Assembly: GCA_015501055.1 (NCBI GenBank)
Contig: JADNYV010000435.1
Location: 1-28,948 of the forward strand
Reading direction: 5' to 3'
Length of the DNA stretch: 28,948 bases
DNA from: Mucidula mucida
Lineage: Eukaryota > Basidiomycota > Agaricomycetes > Agaricales > Physalacriaceae
Shown: piece after piece, positions 9,438 through 18,889 of the stretch
Numbering within the stretch: position 1 is the first letter of the stretch
Layout: every line of letters starts with the position of its first letter
Notes under the pieces: generated by a model
Databases searched by the model: none
What the model was told of the DNA's origin: nothing
Seen by the model: the letters and a program-made list of their open reading frames with translations, nothing else
Translations under genes and position numbers: made by a program

Positions 9438-9904
9438 GTGAGGAAACACCCTATGCAGTAAGGATAACATGTTATCCTACTGTTCCTACAGGGCATGATA
9501 ACCTGTTGTTTCCTGTTGCTTACCTGGGCTTATCCTGGCTGGTGCGGCGGGTGCGGCGGGTGCTGGGGCGTACTCGGCGGGTTCTCGGCACCATGGCATG
9601 GTGGCAGGAGCTCGGGGAACCCCGAGATGGGGTAGTAGCCGGGTAGGGATGCGTGGATGCGTGGCGCAGTTGCCGGGTAGGTCAGGGGGGGGTCCGGCTA
9701 TTGATTGCAGCTGTATTGCCGGTTGCTCTCAATACGAGCGGGCCCATATCCGGATTCGGCACCCGTCCCGTGACGCTTACTGCGCCACATACCCGTTACA
9801 TTCCCGGGGTGCAAATTGGCACTTCCTCAGCATGGCGGGATGGCTTATTGGGACTTAGATATTTATTTAGATTTATTTAATGAATTTTAGTGCTATTTTT
9901 ACCG

Positions 9905-10190
9905 CCCCGCCCTTCCAAAACAGGCTACAATTCGAAATCAGCGGGATACAGCGTCCATAGCGGCGGACTGCGCGCCTCTATGGCGCTCCAGTCACCTCAG
10001 ACATCATCAGGGATGTCTCTTATACATTTTCGCTCCAATCCCGCCCCTCCCGCCCGCCAAAACAGGCTACAATTCGAAATGAGCGGGATGCAGCGCCCAT
10101 AGCGGCGGACTGCGCGCCTCTATGGCACTACAGTCACCTCAGACATCATCAGGGATGTCGCTTCCATGTTTTCGCTTCCATCCCGCCTAT
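9905..10190. repeat. 142-bp tandem duplication inside the arm
   Basis: Two units begin near 9905 and 10047. Both contain AAAACAGGCTACAATTCGAA (9917 and 10059), GCGGCGGACTGCGCGCCTCT and CACCTCAGACATCATCAGGG. The mirror copy lies at about 12900-13195 in the right arm. The sequence is GC-rich and non-coding. It may be subterminal recognition sequence for the mobilising enzyme. Confidence 0.85.
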
Positions 10191-10482
10191 CCCGCCCGCC
10201 GTAATCGCTCTCCAATGTAGGGTGGGGCGGGCTGCAGCGGTCATAGTGGCGGGACGTGCCTGCTGGCAGCCGTGGCACTCAAAGCTTAATCTTACATGTC
10301 CTCCCAGTTGGACTTCCTGTAGCTTCCTGTACGACTACTGGTCCCTGCCACGTCATCCTCAAATCAAACATCGCCGATATGCCCGGACTCGACTTGGGGC
10401 TTGCAACGAAACATGCATTCTCAACTAAACAGGTCTGAATATTGTACATGCATGTATTCTAAATGAAATGAAAAAAAAACAG

Positions 10483-11075
10483 TTAAGACCTACGAGCACG
10501 CTGTGTGATGACTGTAAGTAACATAAAACAATTTAAGGAGTAAGGCATACCTTGTTCGGGATGGTCTTCGCTTTGACACAGTGGCGGACCATGTGGTCGA
10601 GAGCCCACGTTACGTCCACCACGGCGAGTTCCCAATCCGCGTGCTCGACAGGTATATCAATGTCGTCGACCTTGTGATCACCACAAGTCTCCGCGGCGGC
10701 GACAATCCCCTCGCGCCACCAAAGAAGACTTCCCACAACTAAAACCAGCCCGTTTGGCCCACATTTCTCCTCAAGACCATCCCAGAGCACAGCCTCGCTT
10801 TGAACAAGCTGCCCATTGCGGAAACGAGATTCGGGCTGTTGTCCCCGCCACCACTTCCACCACATCGTCTTGAAGTTTGTGATGGTCGTCCCAATGTCGA
10901 CCGTGCGATGCCACTTATGACCACCTTTCAGGAACGCAGCGATGATGGCAGGACGATTCTCGCTGGTGAGTCGGATCTTGCCATCTTTGCTGAAACCATG
11001 GCGGCGCTCGAAGAGCACGATCGCATCGAGGAGAAGCAGCAGCTTCGGTGACACATCCTTGATGCGGGAACAAGC
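10483..11075 (-). pseudogene. Inverted copy of the 3' half of the foldback element's gene
   Basis: The minus frame 11054-10533 matches the C-terminal 173 residues of the gene at 11116-12615, with only two residue differences noticed (DAIVLF for NAIVLF and RPAII for RPAVI). It lacks the N-terminal half because the arm ends at 11075. It has no start of its own and is a by-product of the inverted duplication. Transcripts of the two copies would be complementary over about 590 nt. Confidence 0.88.
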
Positions 11076-11115
11076 TGAGTACGATCCGCCGGCTTATACT
11101 GCTGTCGAGGCCAGT

Positions 11116-12615
11116 ATGGTTCTTTTTGGCAAGAAAATGTTTCGTAAGTGGTTACTTTCTTCATGTTTAATTTCACAATGTAACTTTTCATGTAGCTGAT
11201 GGTACACCGTGCAAGGATCTTGTAGACGACATTGATCCATCTCCGACAGACCCAACAAACACGAGCACGACGACCGCGAGTACAACCGCGAGTACGACAA
11301 CGGCTGTCAACGGCTCTACAGCCATCTCCGCTGATGAATCCGATTCTGACGACGATGGCGATATTCCTCTGGCGGATAAACTCAAAGCTGCTGTCACCAG
11401 CAGCCACACCAAGCCCACGTGCCGCTCCGCCCGCTTTTCTTCATCTCCATTATCATACCACGCCGACTTCGTCCCGAATCAGGAGTTTGGTTGGGAGCTC
11501 GACAATCTCATCACCGAGGATCGGGACTCTGTCCTTCTTCGCCTATCTAAGATGTCGTTAATGGAGCTTCAGCGGCAGAACGACATTGTCCAAGGGAACT
11601 GGACGGCTCGATATCTCGGCTTCGGGGATATGCCCAGTGTATTCTCCGGGCAACGTGCACGCGACAAGTCTGAGGACGAGCGAGAATATGACGCGGTGTT
11701 CTACAGTGACTGGGTGCACGAGTACGAGCTGAAGCAGGCCGAACGTGAGCTCATCGTGCAAACCATCACGCCGTCGCCGACTGCTTCCCCCACACCCGAT
11801 CCCGTGTCCTTGGCCAAGGATGTTCCCTCGCCGACACCTCCATCACCTTCTCCTTCTACGACATCGCCTCCTTCCCTACCGGCGGCTCGTAAACGGAATG
11901 CTAAGAGAGTCATGTCTGACAGCGAACGTGAGGAGGAAGATGATGAAGACATCGTGAACACACTCTCGTGGGACGACGTCAACCGTCGCGGATGGTCTCA
12001 AGACGTGTCCGACCTATTTGATGCTTGTTCCCGCATCAAGGATGTGTCACCGAAGCTGCTGCTTCTCCTCAATGCGATCGTGCTCTTCGAGCGCCGCCAT
12101 GGTTTCAGCAAAGATGGCAAGATCCGACTCACCAGCGAGAATCGTCCTGCCGTCATCGCTGCGTTCCTGAAAGGTGGTCATAAGTGGCATCGCACGGTCG
12201 ACATTGGGACGACCATCACAAACTTCAAGACGATGTGGTGGAAGTGGTGGCGGGGACAACAGCCCGAATCTCGTTTCCGCAATGGGCAGCTTGTTCAAAG
12301 CGAGGCTGTGCTCTGGGATGGTCTTGAGGAGAAATGTGGGCCAAACGGGCTGGTTTTAGTTGTGGGAAGTCTTCTTTGGTGGCGCGAGGGGATTGTCGCC
12401 GCCGCGGAGACTTGTGGTGATCACAAGGTCGACGACATTGATATACCTGTCGAGCACGCGGATTGGGAACTCGCCGTGGTGGACGTAACGTGGGCTCTCG
12501 ACCACATGGTCCGCCACTGTGTCAAAGCGAAGACCATCCCGAACAAGGTATGCCTTACTCCTTAAATTGTTTTATGTTACTTACAGTCATCACACAGCGT
12601 GCTCGTAGGTCTTAA
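11116..12615 (+). CDS. Anonymous expanded mushroom protein with WWKWWRG motif, 5' end uncertain
   Basis: Proposed exons are 11116-11143, 11196-12547 and 12598-12615, with introns GTAAGT..TAG (52 bp) and GTATGC..CAG (50 bp). They total 1398 nt, an open frame of 465 residues. The third exon would give a basic tail KRARRS; without that splice the frame ends CLTP at 12565. The N-terminal third is Ser/Thr- and Asp-rich (TNTSTTTASTTAS, ESDSDDDGDIPLADKL). A Pro-rich stretch and an acidic patch (SEREEEDDEDIV) follow. The C-terminal domain has SPKLLLLLNAIVLFERRHGF, FLKGGHKW, FKTMWWKWWRG, a segment from GPNGL to SLLWW, and WELAVVDVTWALDHM. I recognise this as a large family of unknown function in Agaricomycetes, not a transposase I can name. 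The open frame continues upstream of 11116 to the arm junction at 11075, so the true N-terminus may have been lost in the rearrangement. Confidence 0.7.
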
Positions 12616-13643
12616 CTGTTTTTTTTTCATTTCATTTAGAATACATGCATGTACAATATTCAGACCTGTTTAGTTGAGAATGCATGTTTCGTTGCAAGCC
12701 CCAAGTCGAGTCCGGGCATATCGGCGATGTTTGATTTGAGGATGACGTGGCAGGGACCAGTAGTCGTACAGGAAGCTACAGGAAGTCCAACTGGGAGGAC
12801 ATGTAAGATTAAGCTTTGAGTGCCACGGCTGCCAGCAGGCACGTCCCGCCACTATGACCGCTGCAGCCCGCCCCACCCTACATTGGAGAGCGATTACGGC
12901 GGGCGGGATAGGCGGGATGGAAGCGAAAACATGGAAGCGACATCCCTGATGATGTCTGAGGTGACTGTAGTGCCATAGAGGCGCGCAGTCCGCCGCTATG
13001 GGCGCTGCATCCCGCTCATTTCGAATTGTAGCCTGTTTTGGCGGGCGGGAGGGGCGGGATTGGAGCGAAAATGTATAAGAGACATCCCTGATGATGTCTG
13101 AGGTGACTGGAGCGCCATAGAGGCGCGCAGTCCGCCGCTATGGACGCTGTATCCCGCTGATTTCGAATTGTAGCCTGTTTTGGAAGGGCGGGGGCGGTAA
13201 AAATAGCACTAAAATTCATTAAATAAATCTAAATAAATATCTAAGTCCCAATAAGCCATCCCGCCATGCTGAGGAAGTGCCAATTTGCACCCCGGGAATG
13301 TAACGGGTATGTGGCGCAGTAAGCGTCACGGGACGGGTGCCGAATCCGGATATGGGCCCGCTCGTATTGAGAGCAACCGGCAATACAGCTGCAATCAATA
13401 GCCGGACCCCCCCCTGACCTACCCGGCAACTGCGCCACGCATCCACGCATCCCTACCCGGCTACTACCCCATCTCGGGGTTCCCCGAGCTCCTGCCACCA
13501 TGCCATGGTGCCGAGAACCCGCCGAGTACGCCCCAGCACCCGCCGCACCAGCCAGGATAAGCCCAGGTAAGCAACAGGAAACAACAGGTTATCACACCCT
13601 GTAGGAACAGTAGGATAACATGTTATCCTTACTGCATAGGGTG
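12023..13643. repeat. Right arm of the foldback element
   Basis: This is the inverted counterpart of 9447-11075. It holds the 3' half of the element's gene in sense orientation, then the 142-bp tandem units, and ends in a 49-bp imperfect hairpin (13595-13643) that starts CACCCTGT and ends CATAGGGTG, centred on AGGATAACATGTTATCCT (13612-13629). Confidence 0.92.
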
Positions 13644-13650
13644 GAGGAAA

Positions 13651-15290
13651 CCAACGCAATCCAGGATAAGCCGGAGTTGCCGCAATCCTAGATAAAGAGT
13701 ATTAGTGACATCGTAGCCTGCCGTGCAGCAGAATACATACCGTCAATCAATATCGTCCATGATTACTTTGGCTTGCGACTTTCCCACCGTGAGCTCCAGG
13801 TACATCAGGACCCATTCGACAAGATGGTCCTTGAACGACCCTTTGATCACCTGGTGAAGAAGATCCGAGGTGAGAATCTCGTGAATGTCAGCTTGGGGGA
13901 AATGCTCGGTGAACGGCTGCACAATAGATGAGAAAAACACCTCAAGAGTATGCATGAGAACTTACCTCGACATCGGCGTCTATTCCGTAGTTATCCCAAA
14001 GGTCGGCATCATCAAGTTCCTCAAGAAATACATCGCGCGTCGCCTTGGTGCGGTGATTGGCTGGTCCGTCAAGATTTAAGCTCATTACATCACATCTGAT
14101 TAATCATCAGCATCAATTCCTGAATAGCAAGGAGGAGAGACGACATACTTGCAACACCAACCTGATACCACACCAGCGAGAATAACCTGCTCGGGATAAT
14201 CCGCAATGTACGACGCAATGTCGTAGATAACTCGTCAATAATGTCCATCAGGGCAAAGACGAACAACCGGAGTAGTCATTGCAGGGCGAGTCGACTTGAG
14301 AATTGCAGCAATGGAGTCGTGGAACAGCTGTTTCTTGAAGGTACAGAATTTGACGTCATTATCATACTTGCGATCCCCTGAGAATTGCAATCAGATTCAA
14401 TCTGAGCACACCACGAGAATGAAGATGTACCTTTGGGAATGGCAAGGAAGCCAATGGGAATCACACCGCCACAATGAGCTCGTCGAACGGAGGCATGTAA
14501 GTTTCCAATCATCAGATACAGCGGATGATACTCGATGTTGCCCGTTGCGACTGAAACTGTAGTCTTGTCGCTACCTAGGATCATGGGAATGTACATGGCA
14601 CCTTTTGTCGAGTTATCGTTGTCATAGATGAGGGTCTGATAGTCCACAAGTCAGATAAGCGGGTGCGATGAAGCACTTTCACGGTGCGCTGCCGATGGGG
14701 ATGTTGTCAATGCCCTGGTACATCTGGTCGTGGTCCTTGAATGGCGCACAACCGCCGTGCTCCTTCATCGAAAGATCCCAGAGCTCCATAAGATGATCAA
14801 TATCACCTTGGGACATCTCTACTTTACGGAAGAGGAACTCTGATACACGGAACTGCACCTTGTCGTCGAAAGGAGCCCATGCGTTTTTGGGAGGTGGAGG
14901 AGGCAGAGGCGGAGGAGTATCAGGGGCCAGTGGGTTACCATCCTTATCGCAGGGATCTCCTGTAAGGTGGGGATGATAGTTCTTCGTTCCAAAAACTCAA
15001 CGACGACGTTCCTCGGGATTGATTTGAGGTGGTGGAGAAGGTGGAGGAGAAGAAGAATGAGGTGGACTTGCGAAATGTGGCGGAGAAGACGGCGGATCCT
15101 CATTGTTAGGCGGATCCTCATTGTTAGGCGGCGCCGAACCAGCTGCGGTAGGAGCAGATTGCGTCGGTTGTGTAATCCTATGATGGACTTGCCGAACATG
15201 ATGAGTGAGGCCGCTTTGGCTGTGAAGCATTTTTGTGCAACCTGGCCAAGGACATTTGAGCTCAGCAACGGTGCGTCGATGTCGTTGCAT
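13651..15290 (-). pseudogene. Plavaka-type transposase, N-terminal part
   Basis: The start is taken at the ATG at 15290 (MQRHRRTVAELKCPWPGC). A C2H2 zinc finger follows (CPWPGC then HHVRQVH, two Cys and two His), and a Pro/Ser-rich linker. Further blocks in other frames are WAPFDDKVQFRVSEFLFRK; then MYIPMILGSDKTTVSVATG, IGNLHASVRRAH and IPIGFLAIPKG near 14600-14420; and finally ADIHEILTSDLLHQVIKG, FKDHLVEWV and VIMDDID near 13900-13745. Lesions are numerous: a stop after EERRR, a probable deletion near 14640-14690, frame jumps, and TGA at 13743-13745 where the family has an Arg codon (DDID-R). An intron and the exon IAATPAYPGLRWFP then lead into the insertion at 13643. The family cuts and pastes its own DNA from inverted termini. 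Confidence 0.85.
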
Positions 15291-15453
15291 GTTGTGATAG
15301 TGCTGCGATAAGAAACGGGAACTTGAAGAAAGAAATGCCAAAGTCAGTGCATGAATTGCAAAATAGCGGATAATGCTTACCAACCTTAGCGGCTAGTGTT
15401 TGCAAATTTTCAACCCCCTGTTTCCAACATCCCCTCTTTCCTCTCTCAACAGC
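15291..15453. promoter_or_regulatory. Bidirectional intergenic region of the Plavaka element
   Basis: Only 163 bp separate the transposase ATG (15290, minus) from the ATG of the second gene (15454, plus). A pyrimidine-rich stretch (CCCCTCTTTCCTCTCTC) lies just before 15454. The head-to-head layout implies a shared promoter. No clear TATA box is seen. Confidence 0.4.
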
Positions 15454-17892
15454 ATGTCGCGGCGCTATGGGACCCGCGGAGTCAAAGTCCACATTGATCC
15501 GTCTCTAATGAAGTCTACGCGCACCGAGCTCAATGAGGCTCGAAAGAAGAAACAGGACAAGGAGGCAGAGCAAAAGCGCATCCAAGACGAGGCAGCAGAA
15601 GCAGATAAAGCAAAGGCTCGTCGGGGAAGAAGGCGCATAGGTGCAGCCCTTGACGCACAAGCCAACACAGACCAGTCTTTCAACTCTCTCCGTCCTGACT
15701 TGGTCGTCGCTGAATCTATAGCCCAGACCGAAGACAAACCCACTCCGGCGGCAGTGCAGCCTCTCCAGCCATCCACGACATCAAATTCTCTGACCAGCGC
15801 GCCATCTCATGATGAAGAGGGCATCCCCCGTGACGACATTCCAGACAAGGGTGGCCTTGTGGCGGAATCATCCATGGATATTGAGGAGGAGCCCTACCAC
15901 GATCCTCTTCTGCTCCCAATGATGCCTCCCGAGACAGAGTCCGAGGGAAGTTTGTATGCCGGCGACATTGATATGGGAGGCACGAGCTCCGAGCTGAATG
16001 ATAACGATGGCGAGGACGACGACGAGGATGGTCCGTCTGGACTTCCGCTCAATCCGAACTATGACTCGGATGCATCAGACATGTATGAGGATGACGGCGT
16101 CAACGAGGACTCTGAAGATGAGATGCAGGAAGACGACGAGCTAGATGAACAGAAGAAAGGAAAAGGTAAATGGGGTGCCTCGTCAAGGAAAGGTAACATT
16201 AGCATACCTAATGGTATGAGTGATGCGCAGGCGGAGAAGTTTGCAATGTTCTTGAAGTGGGAAGCAAGTCAGGCTGCCAAAACGACTGCCGCTGCCAAGC
16301 GTAAGGAGGCAAGTGCTAAAAAGAAGGTAAGTCTGTTATTCATATACGAACAACACCTAATCTAACGTACCTTCAGGACGCAAAAACAGCTGCGCGACAT
16401 GATATTGATGCCCATCGCTCCCTTCCAGCCAAAGCGCCAGTTAAGTCGGTAACTGTTGGTTCGAAACGGAAGGATGTGAGCGAATCTGGAACCACACTAA
16501 GTACCATTTCATTGTTCTGACCTAAACATCAACTCACCCAATTGCCAGACAACCTAAACAATCCAGGAAGAACGAGATAGGTGGTTTGCCAAGCGACTGG
16601 CGCAAAACCATGTATCACCAACAATCGAAGGCCGCTGTATCCACAACTTTGTTGGGGGAGGCCATTGAGCCGCCCGGCGAGTTTGATCAGCTCAAGAGTA
16701 AAGAGAGTCTAGCGGCCGCACAGGCATCAAAGTCGTCAAATAAGGAGGCAGTCAAGCCAGAGGGCACCGAAGACGTGAAGGCAGGAAGCAAGGTACGTTC
16801 TCGTTACGTTTACGTTTAATTGCTGATCGGACCCACCTTAGCGCCGCCCACGTCAAACCATCACCATCGTTCCCGCGGATGTCAAGGAGATTGACGGTAA
16901 GGAGCGCGAAAAGGTGATGACAGTAGGGCGAACAAGCTGGAAAAACGCTCACCTTCCTTTCGCCTCCACTGCTAAGGAGCTCCCTATATGGCAGAAGAAC
17001 GTCATGGGACGTATTATCGACTTCGCGGCTACGGGCGATAACTTCTTCTCCTGCAACAGCCTCCCAAATCTTCCCAAGACGGTTCGCGCTGAATGGGTCA
17101 AATCATTTCCCCATCTTCCAGTTCACGCGACACATAACGGTGAAACAATCGTTCGTGCTGATCACCCCGCGATCTTTGGCATGGTATGGCTATCTCTGAT
17201 GTGCGCTCTGTGTCTGATCTCTACTAGGCTCAAGTAAATCTACAAACCTACCGCTCGGTTGTTGGAGCTGCTGGTCCCACTTCCGTCAACAATTTATGGA
17301 CAGCCCTGAGATGCAAGTCTACAACACACCGGCTCTGCGAAAAGAATGGGTTCATAACGAGTTGCAAGGGACTCGCTGGTTTTGGGGTGATCCAGATGCG
17401 GTGCGTGTTTCAATTCAGCTCTGTAGCATTTCTGTGATGGTTGTCACCAGCGTACCGGTCCGTTCCAAGGTCCCTTGTCCTGGAAGTATTTTCATACCAT
17501 GTTGGAGTCGTCTTGCATATCCCCGTTGAGGAGTCTTACGGCGATCCTATCTATGCACTCACACTTGCTGCTATATCAGTGAGGATGTTCACAGTCATCT
17601 CAAATATGTTGCTAACCCTGATCAAGGTCAAACGCGGCTTGATGATGTGGCGTACTGGAGTTTGCGAGCGCAACGGACTGCCGGCAGGAACAGCACGGAC
17701 AGTTTCAAGGATATTCCGTGGGGCGCCGAAGCGGTTAAGCACCTTCTGCCACAAGCGAAGGCATTGGCCGACGACGACTGGGCTGACATCTTCGAGATGT
17801 GCGAGGCTATTCTTGAGGCAAAGAAGGATGCCAACAAGCCCTCTGCAAGTGCTGCCGATGCAGAGAATGAGGAATACGGCTACAACTTTTAG
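15454..17892 (+). pseudogene. Second Plavaka-associated gene: acidic nuclear-type protein, multi-exon, decayed
   Basis: Start chosen at 15454 (MSRRYGTRGVKVHIDPSLMK); an upstream in-frame ATG at 15400 is less likely. Exon 1 has a Lys/Glu-rich coiled-coil-like segment (residues 28-70), then a strongly acidic run (NDNDGEDDDEDG, NEDSEDEMQEDDELDE) and a basic stretch. A GTAAGT..CAG intron lies at 16327-16376. Later exons carry IGGLPSDWRKTMYHQQ, VGRTSWKNAHLPF, WQKNVMGRIIDFAATGDNFF, HPAIFGM, TYRSVVGAAGPTSVNNLW, YGDPIYALTLAAIS and RGLMMWRTGVCERNG. The last is DIPWGAEAVKHLL, ending at 17892. The exon joining near 16500-16560 does not keep frame with simple GT..AG choices, and frame jumps occur near 17310 and 17690, so it is probably broken. 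I recognise it as an anonymous, highly expanded Agaricomycete family. Its place inside the element's ends suggests an accessory transposition protein. Confidence 0.7.
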
Positions 17893-18119
17893 GTAAGTTG
17901 CCGTCTTGCTCTCTCTCTTTCCTCGCCGTGCTGACTCCGCTTATTCTACTATAGCCATCTTCAATGCTTCGGCGCCGGCCCCGTCAGTATCATCGTTATC
18001 GTTTCCAATCCCTATACAATCCATACAGAATTATAGCCTATCAATAAGATTCTATTTTCATAATCTACGGGCTGAATAACGCGTAAGAACGGAATAGGGA
18101 GCAGTATAGGATGTGTCGT

Positions 18120-18286
18120 AGCCAGTGCAGGGTCCGTCTGGTACCGCATGGCACGGATGTCTGGTGCCGTATGGTTGATCGGCGCGACATGCATAATTTA
18201 TGCATGTCGTTTCTGGCGCCAGACGCGTCTGGTGAGCATGGTTGGTCTGGTGCCATGCTCACCAGACGGGTGGCTACTTACTGATG
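18120..18286. repeat. Right terminus of the Plavaka element with hairpins
   Basis: This region has about six GTCTGG/CCAGAC hexamers. A 12-bp hairpin has arms CGACATGCATAA (18185-18196) and 18198-18209. A 16-bp perfect inverted repeat lies at 18226-18241 and 18253-18268 (CGTCTGGTGAGCATGG). It ends with ACTTACTGATG (18276-18286), complementary to the left terminus. Confidence 0.7.
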
Positions 18287-18289
18287 GAT

Positions 18290-18889
18290 AGGACACTGGC
18301 AGCTGGTGCGCGTGCATTCGACTACTACTCGCCGACCGTCATATGGCTGCTCGTGTTGCTCCTTCCTAACAGAAATCAATATGTGTATTTCACCCCCACT
18401 TCTATCCTATTCGACGCGCTATTGCCATCCACGATGCGACAGTGTGGACGCGCTCCGTTGAAGTCACGTAATCTGAACACGCGTTGGCTGTGACGTCATT
18501 GGTCTGCATCTTTCTCATAACCATCATCATGGCCGTTCCACAACGTTTCTGAGCAAGCCGTTGACGACCATCTACTGTTTTTCTTGTTCTACTCTACTTT
18601 GTTCTACTTGCTGGCAGTTTACCTCTTTGCAATGCAATGGTTTTGATACCACCATGTCTGACTTCAATTCCTGCTTCGATCTCTGCGTATTGTTTGTTGC
18701 GCACCAATAAACCGAACCTGCACGGGCATTGCTAGCTTATAGGATGTGGGTCCTTGGATATTGGTGTGTTCCTATTATCTTCTTATGGAAATATTCGATC
18801 AGTCCCACTGAAACGGTCGCCAGTCCGTCTTTGTTTGCGTTGCTGTGTTCATCCCGCTCTCGTGCCCATTATATCCTGGTTCGTTGGCT
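18290..18889. other. No supported gene; upstream region of the recombinase gene
   Basis: No ORF with recognisable content. A palindromic TGACGTCA at 18491-18498 matches the consensus bound by CREB/ATF-type bZIP factors and could belong to the promoter of the gene starting at 18890, but a single 8-mer is weak evidence. Confidence 0.4.

Larger units (their letters stand above)
9447..11075. repeat. Left arm of the foldback element
   Basis: This is the inverted copy of 12023-13643. It begins with an 18-bp perfect palindrome AGGATAACATGTTATCCT (9461-9478) just inside the terminus. Compared with the right arm it has one extra 9-bp unit GGTGCGGCG (about 9540-9560) and a 1-bp C-run difference near 9905, giving a net difference of 8 bp. 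Otherwise only scattered substitutions were seen, which implies a recent origin or gene conversion. Confidence 0.92.
9447..13643. mobile_element. 4.2-kb foldback element with ~1.62-kb inverted arms
   Basis: The left arm (9447-11075) and right arm (12023-13643) are near-identical inverted copies flanking a 947-bp unique centre. The ends are CACCCTATGCAGTAAGG and its complement. The flanks share GAGGAAA (9440-9446 and 13644-13650). If the terminal C is counted with the flank, the duplication is 8 bp (GAGGAAAC). The insertion interrupts the Plavaka transposase exactly, and its coding sequence resumes on the other side. The only gene in it is not a recognised transposase, so the element is probably non-autonomous. 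Superfamily is unresolved: a target duplication of 7-8 bp with long arms fits hAT, Mutator-like or KDZ relatives. Confidence 0.9.
7756..18286. mobile_element. Two-gene Plavaka-type (CACTA-like) DNA transposon, decayed, with a nested insertion
   Basis: The ends are inverted: CATCAGTAAGT at 7756-7766 and its complement ACTTACTGATG at 18276-18286. After a 6-bp non-matching spacer on both sides comes CCGTCTGGTG, again in register, followed by clusters of GTCTGG/CCAGAC. Short repeated subterminal motifs are typical of CACTA elements. Flanking bases could be a 2-bp GA duplication, but that is too short to be meaningful. Inside are a decayed transposase (minus strand) and a divergent second gene (plus strand). 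Total length is about 10.5 kb; without the 4.2-kb foldback insertion at 9447-13643 it is about 6.3 kb. Assignment to Plavaka rests on transposase motifs recalled from that family. The exact termini are inference. Confidence 0.75.

Noticed and set aside
9598..10438. ORFs in the GC-rich parts of the foldback arms (mirrored at 12660-13501)
   Set aside because: They lie in tandem-repeat and flank sequence, mirror each other exactly because of the inverted arms, and have no domain.
9447..13643. CRISPR-like or viral explanation for the inverted repeats
   Set aside because: The repeats form one pair of long arms with a target duplication, not spaced short repeats, and no viral gene is present.
18491..18498. 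TGACGTCA as a proven bZIP site
   Set aside because: A single 8-mer 390 bp from the start codon; mentioned only as a weak possibility.
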